Origin: Nocardioides sp. 1609
GTDB lineage: Bacteria > Actinomycetota > Actinomycetes > Propionibacteriales > Nocardioidaceae
NCBI RefSeq assembly: GCF_004522105.1
Contig: NZ_SPUJ01000005.1
Location: 496,001 to 560,000 of the forward strand
Direction: 5' to 3'
Length of the DNA: 64,000 nucleotides
Positions 27,619 to 35,436 of the stretch are shown here, piece by piece. The translations under genes and the position numbers were made by a program. A model generated the notes under the pieces. It worked only from the letters and a program-made list of their open reading frames with translations. It searched no databases and was not told the origin of the DNA. Each line of letters begins with the position of its first letter. Within the stretch, counting starts at the first letter, position 1.

Positions 27619-27704
27619 TACCGTCACGAGTGCAGGTAACCGACGTCCCCCACCAGCCTGGGTCTCCCGGCTGAGCTTCGCGGTACCTCGACCGAAGGCA
27701 CTCC
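27619..27704 (+). promoter_or_regulatory. Promoter and structured leader of a DUF3494 gene
   Basis: TACCGT (27619-27624) is a likely -10, giving a leader of about 73 nt. In it, CAGCCTGGG-TCT-CCCGGCTG folds into an 8 bp stem with one bulge. The GAAGG ribosome binding site lies six bases before ATG 27705. The leader does not match a riboswitch class I can recognise. Upstream, GCGTCCG/CGGACGC (27575-27602) may terminate the SRPBCC transcript. Confidence 0.4.
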
Positions 27705-29726
27705 ATGACGAGTCCGTCTCGATTCCCCCGTGAGCGCGCCACCCGGACCGTGCGAGTGGGGGTGGGTCTCTGCGGGCTGCTCGTCGCAGGGTCGCTCGCT
27801 CCGGCCTCCGCCGCACCCGCACCGCCCGCCGCACCCGCCGTCTCGGCCGCGTGGGTCGACCTCGGCGCCGCCGCCGACTTCTCCGTCCTCGCGGGCGCCG
27901 GGGTCGCGAACACCGGCCCCGGCACCGTGCTGGCCAAGGACCTGGGCCTGAGCCCGGCCGGCGTCATCGCGGGTTTCCCGCCCGGCAAGGTCGAGGGCGC
28001 CACCCACGACAAGGACGCCGGCGCCGCCACCGCCCAGGAGGACCGGGCGACCGCCTACGACGCGGCCGTGGGCCAGACGAGCACCACGACGTTCACCGGG
28101 GACCAGGCCGGCAAGACCTTCGGCCCGGGCGTGCACACCACGATCGCGGCGTTCACCAACACGGGCACGATCACGCTGGACGCCGGTGGTGACGCGAGCG
28201 CGGTGTTCGTGTTCCAGGTCGGGGCAGCGTTCAGCTCGGCGGCCGCCACGAAGGTGGTGCTCAAGAACGGCGCCCTGGCCAACAACGTGGTCTGGCAGGT
28301 CGTGGGAGCGGTCTCGCTCGGCGCCGGTGCCACCTTCGTCGGCACCTTCCTCGGCGCCGGCGCGGTGACCCTGGGGGCCGGCGTCTCGCTCAAGGGAAGG
28401 GTGCTGACCCCCGGGACGGTCGCCCTCACCGACAACCCCCTCATCGAGCCCAAGGACGACCTGACGGCGCCGGTCCTCACGATCGACGGAGGCGCGGCCC
28501 GGTCGAGCAACGACACGACGCCGCCGATCACCGGGCTGGTCGACGAGCCGGCCGGCAGCCAGGTGTCGGTCGCCGTCGCCGGTCAGGAGCTGCTCACCAG
28601 GACGACGGCCGGCGGGACCTGGAGCGTCAGCACGGCCGCGCTGGTCGAGGGCGACCACGTCGTGGTGGTCTCCGTCGCCGACGCCTCGCAGAACGTCGGG
28701 ACGGCGAGCCAGGTGCTCACCGTCGACGTCACCGCGCCGGCGGTCGGTCTCGACGGACCCGCGCCGCGGGCCACCGACGACACCACCCCCACCATCTCGG
28801 GCACGACCGACGAGCGTGCCGGGACGGCGGTCCGGGTCGCGGTCGCGGGCCAGGAGCTCGCCTCGACCGTCGGCGCCGACGGCACGTGGAGCGTCGTGGC
28901 CGGTCCGTTGACCGAGTCCTCCCACCTCGTCGAGGCATCGGTGCGCGACGCGGCCGGGAACTGGGGCAGCGCGCTCCAGGTCCTCGACGTGGACGTCACG
29001 CTCCCGGTCGTGACCATCGACGGCGGCACGGCGCGGACGACGTCCGACACGTCCCCGTGGACCTACGGGACCTCGGGGGAGAAGGCCGGCACGCAGGTGC
29101 GGCTCGCGGTGGGCTCGCAGGAGCTCGTCGCCGTCGTCCGCACCGGCGGAGCCTGGAGCGTGAGCGCGACGGCGATGCCCGCCGGGACCTACCCCGTGGT
29201 GGCATCGGTGACCGATGCGGCCGGCAACACCAGCACCGCGACGCAGACCCTGACGGTCGGCACACCCCCCGTCGTGCCGCCGGTGGTCCCGCCCGTGGTC
29301 ACGCCGCCCCGGTTCCGACCGGACGCCGCCGTTCGCGGCTCGTCGGGGAGCTTCGTCGGGTCCGGCGCCTACCACCCCACCGTCCAGCAGGTGAGCCAGA
29401 CCGTGCCGCGCCGGCGGGCGGCGACGTTCCAGGTGCGCCTGACCAACCGGGGCGACGCGGCCGACCGTCTGTCGGTCCGCGCGTCGGCGGGGAACAAGCA
29501 CCTCGCGGTCACCTACCGGGTGGGTCGTCGCGACGTGACCGGGGCCGTCGTCGGGGGTCGCTACCTGACCGACCGCCTCGCACCGGGTCAGTCCGTGGTG
29601 CTGGTCGCCGTGGTGAGCAGGCGTCCTGCGGCCCGGGCGGGCACGCGTCGCAGCTTCGACGTGTACGCCACGTCCTCGCAGGCACCGACGGTCCGGGACC
29701 GCGTGAGCGCCGTCGCCCGGACCTGA
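27705..29726 (+). CDS. Secreted DUF3494 (ice-binding-like) protein with Ig-like repeats
   Basis: 673 aa exported protein. A Sec signal peptide (about 1-40, ending SAAPAPP) precedes a DUF3494 beta-solenoid domain at about 45-245 (LGAAADFSVLAGAGVANTGP, VFVFQVGAAFSSAAATKV, VSLGAGATFVGTFLGAG). Then come three Ig-like repeats of about 90 residues, each with a TTPxIxG-type strand and GTWSV, a VPPVVPPVVTPP linker and a C-terminal beta domain. DUF3494 proteins bind ice or act as adhesins; many bacterial ones have unknown ligands. There is no LPxTG motif or C-terminal helix, so it should be released or held non-covalently. Confidence 0.85.
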   Translation: MTSPSRFPRERATRTVRVGVGLCGLLVAGSLAPASAAPAPPAAPAVSAAWVDLGAAADFSVLAGAGVANTGPGTVLAKDLGLSPAGVIAGFPPGKVEGATHDKDAGAATAQEDRATAYDAAVGQTSTTTFTGDQAGKTFGPGVHTTIAAFTNTGTITLDAGGDASAVFVFQVGAAFSSAAATKVVLKNGALANNVVWQVVGAVSLGAGATFVGTFLGAGAVTLGAGVSLKGRVLTPGTVALTDNPLIEPKDDLTAPVLTIDGGAARSSNDTTPPITGLVDEPAGSQVSVAVAGQELLTRTTAGGTWSVSTAALVEGDHVVVVSVADASQNVGTASQVLTVDVTAPAVGLDGPAPRATDDTTPTISGTTDERAGTAVRVAVAGQELASTVGADGTWSVVAGPLTESSHLVEASVRDAAGNWGSALQVLDVDVTLPVVTIDGGTARTTSDTSPWTYGTSGEKAGTQVRLAVGSQELVAVVRTGGAWSVSATAMPAGTYPVVASVTDAAGNTSTATQTLTVGTPPVVPPVVPPVVTPPRFRPDAAVRGSSGSFVGSGAYHPTVQQVSQTVPRRRAATFQVRLTNRGDAADRLSVRASAGNKHLAVTYRVGRRDVTGAVVGGRYLTDRLAPGQSVVLVAVVSRRPAARAGTRRSFDVYATSSQAPTVRDRVSAVART

Positions 29727-29767
29727 CGGCACCCGACCGCACACCCTGGTGCCCTGCGGGCCGTCAG
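29723..29767. terminator. Possible bidirectional terminator between convergent genes
   Basis: CTGACGGC (29723-29730) pairs with GCCGTCAG (29760-29767), and GGCACC/GGTGCC gives an alternative inner stem. Both stop codons touch it. Stem is short for the loop size. Confidence 0.35.
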
Positions 29768-30408
29768 TCGCGCCAGTAGAGGTGGTGCACCGTGCCGTCG
29801 GGACGCGGGACGACGTCGTGCTGGTAGCGGTCGTCCAGCTCGTCGGGGGACTCCCACAGCCGGGACCCGGCGCCGAGCTCCAGGGGTGCGACGGCGACGT
29901 GCAGGGTGTCGACGAGGCCGGCGTCCAGGAACTGCCGCACGGTGTCGGCCCCGCCGCCGAGGCGGACGTCCCGGCCGTCGGCGGCCTCGAGCGCGCGCTC
30001 CAGCACCTCGCCGGGGCTACCGCTGACGAAGTGGAAGGTCGTGTCCGAGAGCGTGAACGACGCTCGCTCGTGGTGGGTCATCACGAGGACCGGGGTGTGG
30101 AACGGCGGCTCGTCGCCCCACCAGCCCTGCCACGCGTGGTCGGTCCAGGGGCCGCGGTGGGGGCTGAACTTGTTGCGCCCCATGATCTCGGCGCCGATGT
30201 TGCGGTGGAAGTCGCGGACCAGGTAGTCGTCCAGCCCGCGACTGCCGCCGGGGTCGGTCCGGTTGGGCCAGCTCGCCGTCGCGCCCGCCCAGCTCATCAT
30301 CCGCATCGGGTCGGCATGGCCGAAGGGACGCGCGAGGCTCTGTCCCTCGCCGGCGGCGTACCCGTCGCTGGACACGGCGAAGTTGTGGACCCGGACCAGC
30401 TGTGTCAT
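29764..30408 (-). CDS. RibD C-terminal / dihydrofolate reductase-like protein
   Basis: 214 aa NADPH-dependent reductase fold shared by DHFR and the reductase half of RibD. Seen: VRVHNFAVSSDGYAAGEGQS at the N-terminus, GAEIMGRNKFSP, the HTPVLVMTHHERASF strand and the dinucleotide-binding DVRLGGGADTVRQFLDAGLV. Actinobacteria encode many such paralogues, mostly uncharacterised, and this is not the folate DHFR. The ATG follows GAGGAGCACCG. Confidence 0.88.
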   Translation of the reverse strand: MTQLVRVHNFAVSSDGYAAGEGQSLARPFGHADPMRMMSWAGATASWPNRTDPGGSRGLDDYLVRDFHRNIGAEIMGRNKFSPHRGPWTDHAWQGWWGDEPPFHTPVLVMTHHERASFTLSDTTFHFVSGSPGEVLERALEAADGRDVRLGGGADTVRQFLDAGLVDTLHVAVAPLELGAGSRLWESPDELDDRYQHDVVPRPDGTVHHLYWRD

Positions 30409-30521
30409 CGGTGCTCCTCGTCCGTGCGGTGGTCGGCACAGCGTTGACCGTCCGAGCGCGCCGAACTCATCGGCGGGTCGCGGCGGGCCAGGGCGGCGGC
30501 GCGGCGCCGAGCCGACGGCCC

Positions 30522-31268
30522 TCAGGGCGAGCGGGTGCCCGAGAGCTCGGCGAAGACGACCACGTTGTCCTCGTAGGTGCCGGTCGCCGCGTCGAGGCCA
30601 CCACAGGTGATGAGGCGGAGCCCGGCGTGGTCGATGTCGCCGTAGACGGTCTCGGTGGGGAACGAGCTCTTGGCGAAGTCCGCGGTGCGGGTGACGGTGA
30701 AGACCGCCGTGCTGCCGTCCGCGCGGAGCACGTCCACCTCGTCGCCGGGCCCGAGCTCGCCGAGGCGTTTGAAGACCCCGGGCGACTCGTCGTAGTGGAC
30801 GTGGCCGGCCAGGATGGCCGGTCCGAGCTCACCGGGGGTGGGCGAGCCGTCGTACCAGCCGGCGGGGAACGCGCCGGGGGGCACCTCGAGCGTCCCGTCC
30901 GGCATCAGGCCGAGGTCCATGACGTCGACGTCGACGCCGATCGTCGGGATGAGCAGGCGCTCGGGGTGGGACTGCGGCAGGAGCCCGGGAGGCCCCGGCC
31001 GGTCGCCGGCCTCGACGCGACCCGCCGCCGCGGCGGCCGGTGGCGTCGCGGAGGGACGCGATCTCTCGGCTGCCGTCGTCGACGTGACGTCCGACGGCGT
31101 CGGGTCCGACGGCGCTGGGCGCGACGTGGGGACGTCGGGTCCCGCGGCCGGCGTCGACCCCGTGGCGAGAAGGAACGTGGTCGCCGTCACGACCGCGGCG
31201 GTGGCTCCCGCGGCCAGTGCTGCCGCGACCCACCCCGACCGACGGCGTGTCCGTCGGTGCTGGGTCAC
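30522..31268 (-). CDS. Class F-like sortase
   Basis: 248 aa membrane-anchored transpeptidase. An N-terminal helix (about 12-36) and a Ser/Thr/Pro/Ala-rich stalk to about 100 precede the sortase barrel. The catalytic His is in AILAGHVHY (H156) and the catalytic Cys in LRLITCGG (C222). The C-terminal strand is TYEDNVVVFAEL. No Arg is found between the Cys and that strand, where sortases usually keep the third catalytic residue; Glu 233 stands near that position. The GTG start overlaps the stop of the DUF3494 gene, marking the likely substrate. Confidence 0.85.
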   Translation of the reverse strand: MTQHRRTRRRSGWVAAALAAGATAAVVTATTFLLATGSTPAAGPDVPTSRPAPSDPTPSDVTSTTAAERSRPSATPPAAAAAGRVEAGDRPGPPGLLPQSHPERLLIPTIGVDVDVMDLGLMPDGTLEVPPGAFPAGWYDGSPTPGELGPAILAGHVHYDESPGVFKRLGELGPGDEVDVLRADGSTAVFTVTRTADFAKSSFPTETVYGDIDHAGLRLITCGGLDAATGTYEDNVVVFAELSGTRSP

Positions 31269-32374
31269 CGGGACCGGCGACGCCGCAGCGCGGTCGTCCC
31301 GGCCAGGGCGAGTGCGCCCGCGAGGGCCGCGGTGAGCACGAGGGTGTCCAGGTGCTCGCCGGTCTCGCCGGCGGCCTCGCCGGTCGGGACACCGCCGGAC
31401 GGCGGGCTGTCGATCTGGCCGCCGCCACCGCTGCTGTCGCCGCCGCCACCGCCGCTGTCGTCGTCGCCGTCGCCGTCGCCGTTGTCTCCGCCGCCGCCGT
31501 CACTTCCGCCGCCGCCGTTGTCTCCGCCGTTGTCTCCGCCGCCACCGCCGCCGTTGTCGCCGCCGTTGTCTCCGCCGTTGTCTCCGCCGTTGTCTCCACC
31601 GCCACCGCCGCCGTCACTGCCGTCGTCGTCCCCACCGTCGGTGTCGTCGTCGTTGCACAGCGGCGAGGTGATCACGTTGGTGTCGAGGGTCACCGCGCCG
31701 ATGCGCGCCAGCGCGCGTCCTCGGAGCCGGGCGCCGGTCTGCATCGTGATGCTCTGGTCCGCCATGATCGTGCCGACGAACCGCGTCGTGGTGCCGATGG
31801 TGGCCGAGCTCCCGACCTGCCAGAACACGTTGCACGGGTCGGCGCCCCGCACGAGCACGACCGAGCTGCCCGAGCCGGTGGTCAGCGTCGAGCCGGCCTG
31901 GAAGACCCACACCGAGTCGGGGTCGTTCTGGCCGTCGAGGGTGAGGACGCCGTTCAGGGCCATCGCGGCCGGGCGCCGGTAGATGCCGCCGACGAGGGTC
32001 TCGCCACCGAGCTCGCTGTCGGCGGCGGTCCGCGGGGACTGTCCGGCGGCGTTGTTGTACGCCGTGGTCAGGTCGGCCTTGGCGGTCTGGGCGCGCTGGT
32101 CGCCGGCGTGGGTCGTGCCGCCGACGACGAGCGAGCCGGCCCCGGTGATGTCGGTGCCCGGGTGCAGGCCGATGCTGCGGTTGACCGTCGAGGGCCCGGT
32201 GTTGGTGATGGTGGAGCCGGCGAGGACCGAGAACTCGCGCGCGACGCCGAGGGGGACGACGGTCGGGTCGGCGTGGGCGATGCCTGCCCCGGGGGCCAGG
32301 ACGAGCCAGGCGGCGACTCCGAGAGCCAGCGTGGCGCCGAGATGACGTCGGGACGAGGGGAGAGCGAGCGACAT
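31265..32374 (-). CDS. Cell-wall-anchored DUF3494 (ice-binding-like) protein
   Basis: 369 aa. A signal peptide (about 1-36, AGIAHADP) is followed by a DUF3494 domain at about 38-240 (LGVAREFSVLAGSTITNTGP, VWVFQAGSTLTTGSGSSVVL, TTTRFVGTIMADQSITMQTG). A low-complexity Gly/Asp/Asn stretch (about 245-315) acts as spacer, then AGETGEHLD, a hydrophobic helix and RRRRSR. That end has the layout of a sorting signal, with AGETG in place of LPxTG. The gene is coupled to a sortase, so surface attachment is likely. ATG 32374 precedes the signal peptide; ribosome binding is weak. Confidence 0.82.
   Translation of the reverse strand: MSLALPSSRRHLGATLALGVAAWLVLAPGAGIAHADPTVVPLGVAREFSVLAGSTITNTGPSTVNRSIGLHPGTDITGAGSLVVGGTTHAGDQRAQTAKADLTTAYNNAAGQSPRTAADSELGGETLVGGIYRRPAAMALNGVLTLDGQNDPDSVWVFQAGSTLTTGSGSSVVLVRGADPCNVFWQVGSSATIGTTTRFVGTIMADQSITMQTGARLRGRALARIGAVTLDTNVITSPLCNDDDTDGGDDDGSDGGGGGGDNGGDNGGDNGGDNGGGGGGDNGGDNGGGGSDGGGGDNGDGDGDDDSGGGGGDSSGGGGQIDSPPSGGVPTGEAAGETGEHLDTLVLTAALAGALALAGTTALRRRRSR
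31485..31620 (-). repeat. In-frame repeat array coding for the Gly/Asp/Asn spacer
   Basis: Repeated 9-12 bp units (plus strand GTTGTCTCCGCC and variants) encode GGDN-type repeats in the DUF3494 surface protein. Being multiples of three, length changes by slippage would alter the spacer without breaking the frame. Confidence 0.75.
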
Positions 32375-32411
32375 GGGTGCTCCGGTCACGAGATCGGACG
32401 AGGACCGCCAA

Positions 32412-32423
32412 GTCGGCGCCGAC
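32412..32423 (-). repeat. 12 bp palindrome in the leader of the anchored DUF3494 gene
   Basis: GTCGGCGCCGAC lies about 40 bp before the start codon, inside the predicted leader. It could be an operator or a small hairpin. Confidence 0.3.
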
Positions 32424-32456
32424 GATCCGGACACGACAGAGCGTGGTGTTTGACGG

Positions 32457-32505
32457 ACATTACCTCTGGCTCGCCAGAAATGTGACGGCATCGGTCAATT
32501 GACCG
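32457..32505 (-). promoter_or_regulatory. Promoter of the anchored DUF3494 gene with two palindromic operator candidates
   Basis: On the minus strand TAATGT (32462-32457) is a good -10. The spacer before it is filled by the palindrome TCTGGC-TC-GCCAGA (32465-32478). A second perfect palindrome, CGGTCAATTGACCG (32492-32505), lies just upstream of the poor -35. These positions suit a repressor site and an activator or second repressor site. The two palindromes differ, so two regulators may be involved. Confidence 0.5.
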
Positions 32506-32574
32506 GAAAGCACCCCGACGGCACCCGCTGCTGGCAGCTGGGACCTCGCTCGCCGCACGACGTCGCTGTCGGTC

Positions 32575-33810
32575 CTAGGTGCGGAGTGGGTGGGTGACTC
32601 CGCTGGCGTGGGCCGCGCGGTGGGCCTGGTGGTGGTGGAAGGGGCAGAGGAGTGCGGCGTCGTGGGTGTCGGTCCGGCCGCCTTTGGACCAGGGGGTGCC
32701 GTGGTGGGTGTGGCAGTAGGCGGCGGGGGTGGTGCAGGTGGGGTGTTGGCAGTGACGCTGCTCGAGGGCGATCGCAAGGCGTTGGGCGGGGGTGTGGAAG
32801 CGGCGCTTCCTGCCGAGGTCGAGGACCTGGCCCTGTCCGTCGAGGACGGCGGGGATGATCCCGGCGTCGCAGGCCATCCGGCGGGCCTGAGCGGGTGAGA
32901 GGGCGACGCCGGTGTCGAGGTGCGCGGCGAGGCCGCCGAGGAGGGTCTCGAGGGTCATCGTGACCACGACGGTCGCACTGGTCCCGCCGAGGCTCGGGAG
33001 CTGGTCGGTGGGGTAGCGCTCGACGTACTCGCAGAACGCCTGCCCCAGCCTCTCCGGGGTCGGCCTCTCGTGGTCGTACGTCCCGGCGCCGTGCTCGGCG
33101 CGGACGTGCTTGGGCGCGGCGATCGCGGCCAGTGCCTTCCTCAGCATGGAGGCCTGGACGGATGGCATGGTGAACCGGCCGTGGGCGAGGCCCTCGCCGT
33201 CGTCCCACAGCGTGAACGTGGTGCGCTTGCGGGCCCGAGCCTCCTCGGCCTCCAAGAGCTTCGCTTCGTGGTCGTCGGCCCGGTCGGGGTCGATGGTCTC
33301 CAGGATCCGCCGGCCGAGGGTCTTCAGGTCGTGGGCGTCGTGGTGGGCGGCCTCGCCGAGCAGGTGCGCCTCGGCCTTCTCACGCCACTGGGCGTGGTCG
33401 CCGTCGAGGTCGCCGACGGCGGCGGCGATGACCCTCGCCTGCTCGGCGTGCACCCGACCCGCAGCCATCGCGACCCGGGTGGGTTCGTGGGCGGCGAGGT
33501 CCCCGGCCAGCCGGACCTTGCGGGACGCTTCTCCGCCGGTGACCCGGGTGACCCGCGCGAGCCACGCGGCGAGCGACCTGGCCCCGATCGTGGCCGGCAG
33601 GTCGAGGACCCCGGCGTGCCCGAGGACCCGGGCCTCGAGCTCCTGGACCCCGGCCACCACCTGTGCCAGCCGCGGCACCAGGTCGGCGGTCGCAGCGGGG
33701 TCCAGCGACCACGTCGGAGCATCCACCAGGGCCGCGAGCTCGGCCTCGAGGACCGCGACGAACCGGGCGACGGGGTGTCCGTCGTGGTGGTCGTCGTGGT
33801 GCTTGCTCAT
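32575..33810 (-). CDS. DUF222 / HNH endonuclease domain protein (13E12 family type)
   Basis: 411 aa. An N-terminal DUF222 helical region (about 10-330) leads to a C-terminal HNH motif with zinc-type cysteines (HCQHPTCTTPAAYCHTHHG, then WSKGGRTDTHDAALLCPFHH). This family is highly multiplied in actinobacteria, where copies resemble the 13E12 repeat proteins of mycobacteria; function is unproven. Intact, with no flanking repeats seen. ATG 33810 stands six bases after TAGAAT. Confidence 0.87.
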   Translation of the reverse strand: MSKHHDDHHDGHPVARFVAVLEAELAALVDAPTWSLDPAATADLVPRLAQVVAGVQELEARVLGHAGVLDLPATIGARSLAAWLARVTRVTGGEASRKVRLAGDLAAHEPTRVAMAAGRVHAEQARVIAAAVGDLDGDHAQWREKAEAHLLGEAAHHDAHDLKTLGRRILETIDPDRADDHEAKLLEAEEARARKRTTFTLWDDGEGLAHGRFTMPSVQASMLRKALAAIAAPKHVRAEHGAGTYDHERPTPERLGQAFCEYVERYPTDQLPSLGGTSATVVVTMTLETLLGGLAAHLDTGVALSPAQARRMACDAGIIPAVLDGQGQVLDLGRKRRFHTPAQRLAIALEQRHCQHPTCTTPAAYCHTHHGTPWSKGGRTDTHDAALLCPFHHHQAHRAAHASGVTHPLRT

Positions 33811-33816
33811 GGTCCG

Positions 33817-33822
33817 ATTCTA
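33817..33822 (-). promoter_or_regulatory. -10 hexamer TAGAAT of the DUF222-HNH gene
   Basis: Minus-strand TAGAAT, CGGACC, ATG. This is the closest match to the TATAAT consensus among the leaderless starts. Confidence 0.6.
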
Positions 33823-34115
33823 CGCCGCGCGACGGACAATCGACGCTGTGTTCGGACATCTGTGGATGACTCCGAGCTGGGGGCAGCCGTCGCCGCATCG
33901 AGAAGGCGGTCGAGCTCCGGGTCGGCCGGGACGCAGGCATCGCCACCGAGAACCCGAAGCGTCGAGCGTCGGCTAAGTCGCCGTGCCGATCGTCGTCGTT
34001 GTCTCGATGGGCATCGTGGGCTGCACCCGCTGCGCGCGCCCGTCGCACGGCGTTTTCAGTCACCGAGCAGTCACGCGACGCGGACGAGAAACACCGACCT
34101 GGCGGAGGGGCGACC
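33823..34115. other. Gap of about 290 bp without a convincing gene
   Basis: Between the HNH gene promoter and the end of the BLUF gene (both minus strand). Only frames overlapping the HNH gene enter it. Base composition is less GC-rich than the flanks. No hairpin, tRNA or repeat stands out. Confidence 0.5.
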
Positions 34116-34532
34116 TCAGATGCGGTTGTAGCGCTTGAACACGCTCAACATCGTGCTCACGTGCTGGGTGCCGGGCGCGTCGTCGCCGGGGGGCAGCTGC
34201 AGGAAGTCGTTGAATCCGTCGAGGTGGTCGACGGCGATCCCGGTGATGTCGTTGAAGCCCATCGACCAGTCCGGGAACGAGCGCTGATCGAGCGGGTCGC
34301 GCAACACCTCGATGATCCCGGTGTGCCGGGGGTCCGCCTCGATCGTCTCGAAGGTGGCGACGACGGCCTCGTCCGGTCCCTCGAGGGTCTGGATGATGTT
34401 GCCGCCGCTGTAGAACAACATGCCGGTCAGACCCTCCTGAGCGTTGCTGACGCGCCACGCGACCAGCAGCTCGGCCAGCTGGTCACCCGTGAGCAGCTTG
34501 GTCGCGGAGCTCAGGTAGGTGAGGGACAGCAC
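34116..34532 (-). CDS. BLUF-domain blue-light sensor (stand-alone)
   Basis: 138 aa, nearly all BLUF domain, which binds FAD and shifts its hydrogen bonds under blue light. The flavin-site residues line up exactly with AppA spacing: Tyr6 (LSLTYLS), Asn30 (SNAQEGLTG), Gln48 (IIQTLEG) and Trp89 (FPDWSMGF). A short C-terminal tail ends VFKRYNRI. No output domain is present, so it should act through a partner protein. GTG 34532 is chosen since it lies 8 nt after TAGTGT and begins at the first strand. Divergent from the ECF sigma gene. Confidence 0.92.
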   Translation of the reverse strand: MLSLTYLSSATKLLTGDQLAELLVAWRVSNAQEGLTGMLFYSGGNIIQTLEGPDEAVVATFETIEADPRHTGIIEVLRDPLDQRSFPDWSMGFNDITGIAVDHLDGFNDFLQLPPGDDAPGTQHVSTMLSVFKRYNRI

Positions 34533-34540
34533 GGTCACGA

Positions 34541-34546
34541 ACACTA
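34541..34546 (-). promoter_or_regulatory. -10 hexamer TAGTGT of the BLUF gene
   Basis: Minus-strand TAGTGT followed by eight bases and GTG 34532. A second GTG within those eight bases is in frame (adding VT) but too close to the hexamer to be an efficient leaderless start. Confidence 0.55.
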
Positions 34547-34833
34547 CCTGCCCTGTCGGCGACGTCCTCGCTGTTCTGGTGCACTGAGTCGCCCCCGTGA
34601 GCGGGCCTTCGTTCTTCGTCGACCGAAGCCCGGGCCGTATCCGCCTGCCGCGCCTACTGGCCGTCATGGCCGAAGCGTGCCACGTGGTCGAGCGCCAGAC
34701 TCTCGGCGAGAACGCCCCCGTCGCGGCATGATCGGGCGCTACGCGGGCATGCCTGCCGCATGGTCAGCAGCCCCAATCTCGGCTGGTCGGGCAGTTCGTG
34801 AACAGTTTCGGCGTGGAGCGCGATGAAGTGAGT
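34547..34833. other. Divergent intergenic region between BLUF and ECF sigma genes
   Basis: About 285 bp with promoters for both directions expected. I see no clear -35/-10 for the sigma gene, as would be the case if it is transcribed by an alternative sigma factor. A 21-codon ORF from ATG 34667 is not supported by any signal. Confidence 0.4.
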
Positions 34834-35436
34834 ATGAGAGCTGCTAACCAGTCGCTGAGACCGCCGGAGTGCCCACCGCCCCCGCTTGTCGACGACCATT
34901 CACTCATCGCTGACTCGCTGGAGCAGCCCGAGGTGTTCGGCGAGGTGTTCGAGCGTCATGCCGCGCAGATGCACCGGTTCCTCAGCCGAAGGTTGGGTGA
35001 CCGGGCCGATGACCTGCTCGGCGACCTCTTCGTGATCGCCTTCGAGTCGCGGGCGAAGTACCGGGCGGAGCTGGCTGACGCACGCCCGTGGCTGTACGGG
35101 ATCGCTACCAACCTCGTTCGCCAACACCACCGAGCCGAGGCCACCCGGTACCGCGCCTCTGCACGGGTGCCTCTGACGGTTGTCGCAGCGGATTCCTCCC
35201 ATGAGGCCGTTTCGTCGGCGGACGCGGCAGCGTTGCGGCCCCGTCTCGCAGAGGCACTGGCGGCGCTGAAGCCAGCCGACCGCGATGTCCTCCTGTTGAT
35301 GGCCTGGGGGCAGCTCGACCAGACCGAGGTCGCTTCTGCCCTTGCCATCCCCCTTGGGACCGTGCGGTCCCGTCTCCACCGGGCCCGTCAACAGCTACGG
35401 CCCGTCCTCGACGACCTGCAGGGAGCACTGCGATGA
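34834..35436 (+). CDS. ECF-type RNA polymerase sigma factor
   Basis: 200 aa from ATG 34834. Region 2 (EVFGEVFERHAAQMHRFLSR, DLLGDLFVIAFESRAKYR, ARPWLYGIATNLVRQHHR) and region 4 (LKPADRDVLLLMAWGQLDQT, LAIPLGTVRSRLHRARQQL) are complete. In-frame GTG codons at 34798, 34813 and 34828 are alternative starts; none has a good ribosome binding site. The stop overlaps the next gene by ATGA. Target promoters unknown. Confidence 0.9.
   Translation: MRAANQSLRPPECPPPPLVDDHSLIADSLEQPEVFGEVFERHAAQMHRFLSRRLGDRADDLLGDLFVIAFESRAKYRAELADARPWLYGIATNLVRQHHRAEATRYRASARVPLTVVAADSSHEAVSSADAAALRPRLAEALAALKPADRDVLLLMAWGQLDQTEVASALAIPLGTVRSRLHRARQQLRPVLDDLQGALR

Noticed and set aside
27619..27704. Cyclic di-GMP, SAM-IV or glycine riboswitch before the DUF3494 gene
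   Set aside because: Short similarities exist (GTCACGAGTGC, ACCGAAGGCA), but core motifs of each class are missing.
31485..31620. CRISPR-like repeat array
   Set aside because: Units are 9-12 bp, without spacers, in frame, and code for a Gly/Asp/Asn linker.
32575..33810. HNH protein as part of an intron, intein or insertion element
   Set aside because: DUF222-HNH proteins are common chromosomal genes in actinobacteria; no flanking repeats or interrupted host gene.
34667..34732. Small ORF of 21 codons in the BLUF/sigma gap
   Set aside because: No ribosome binding site, and TACTGG upstream lacks the final T of a -10.
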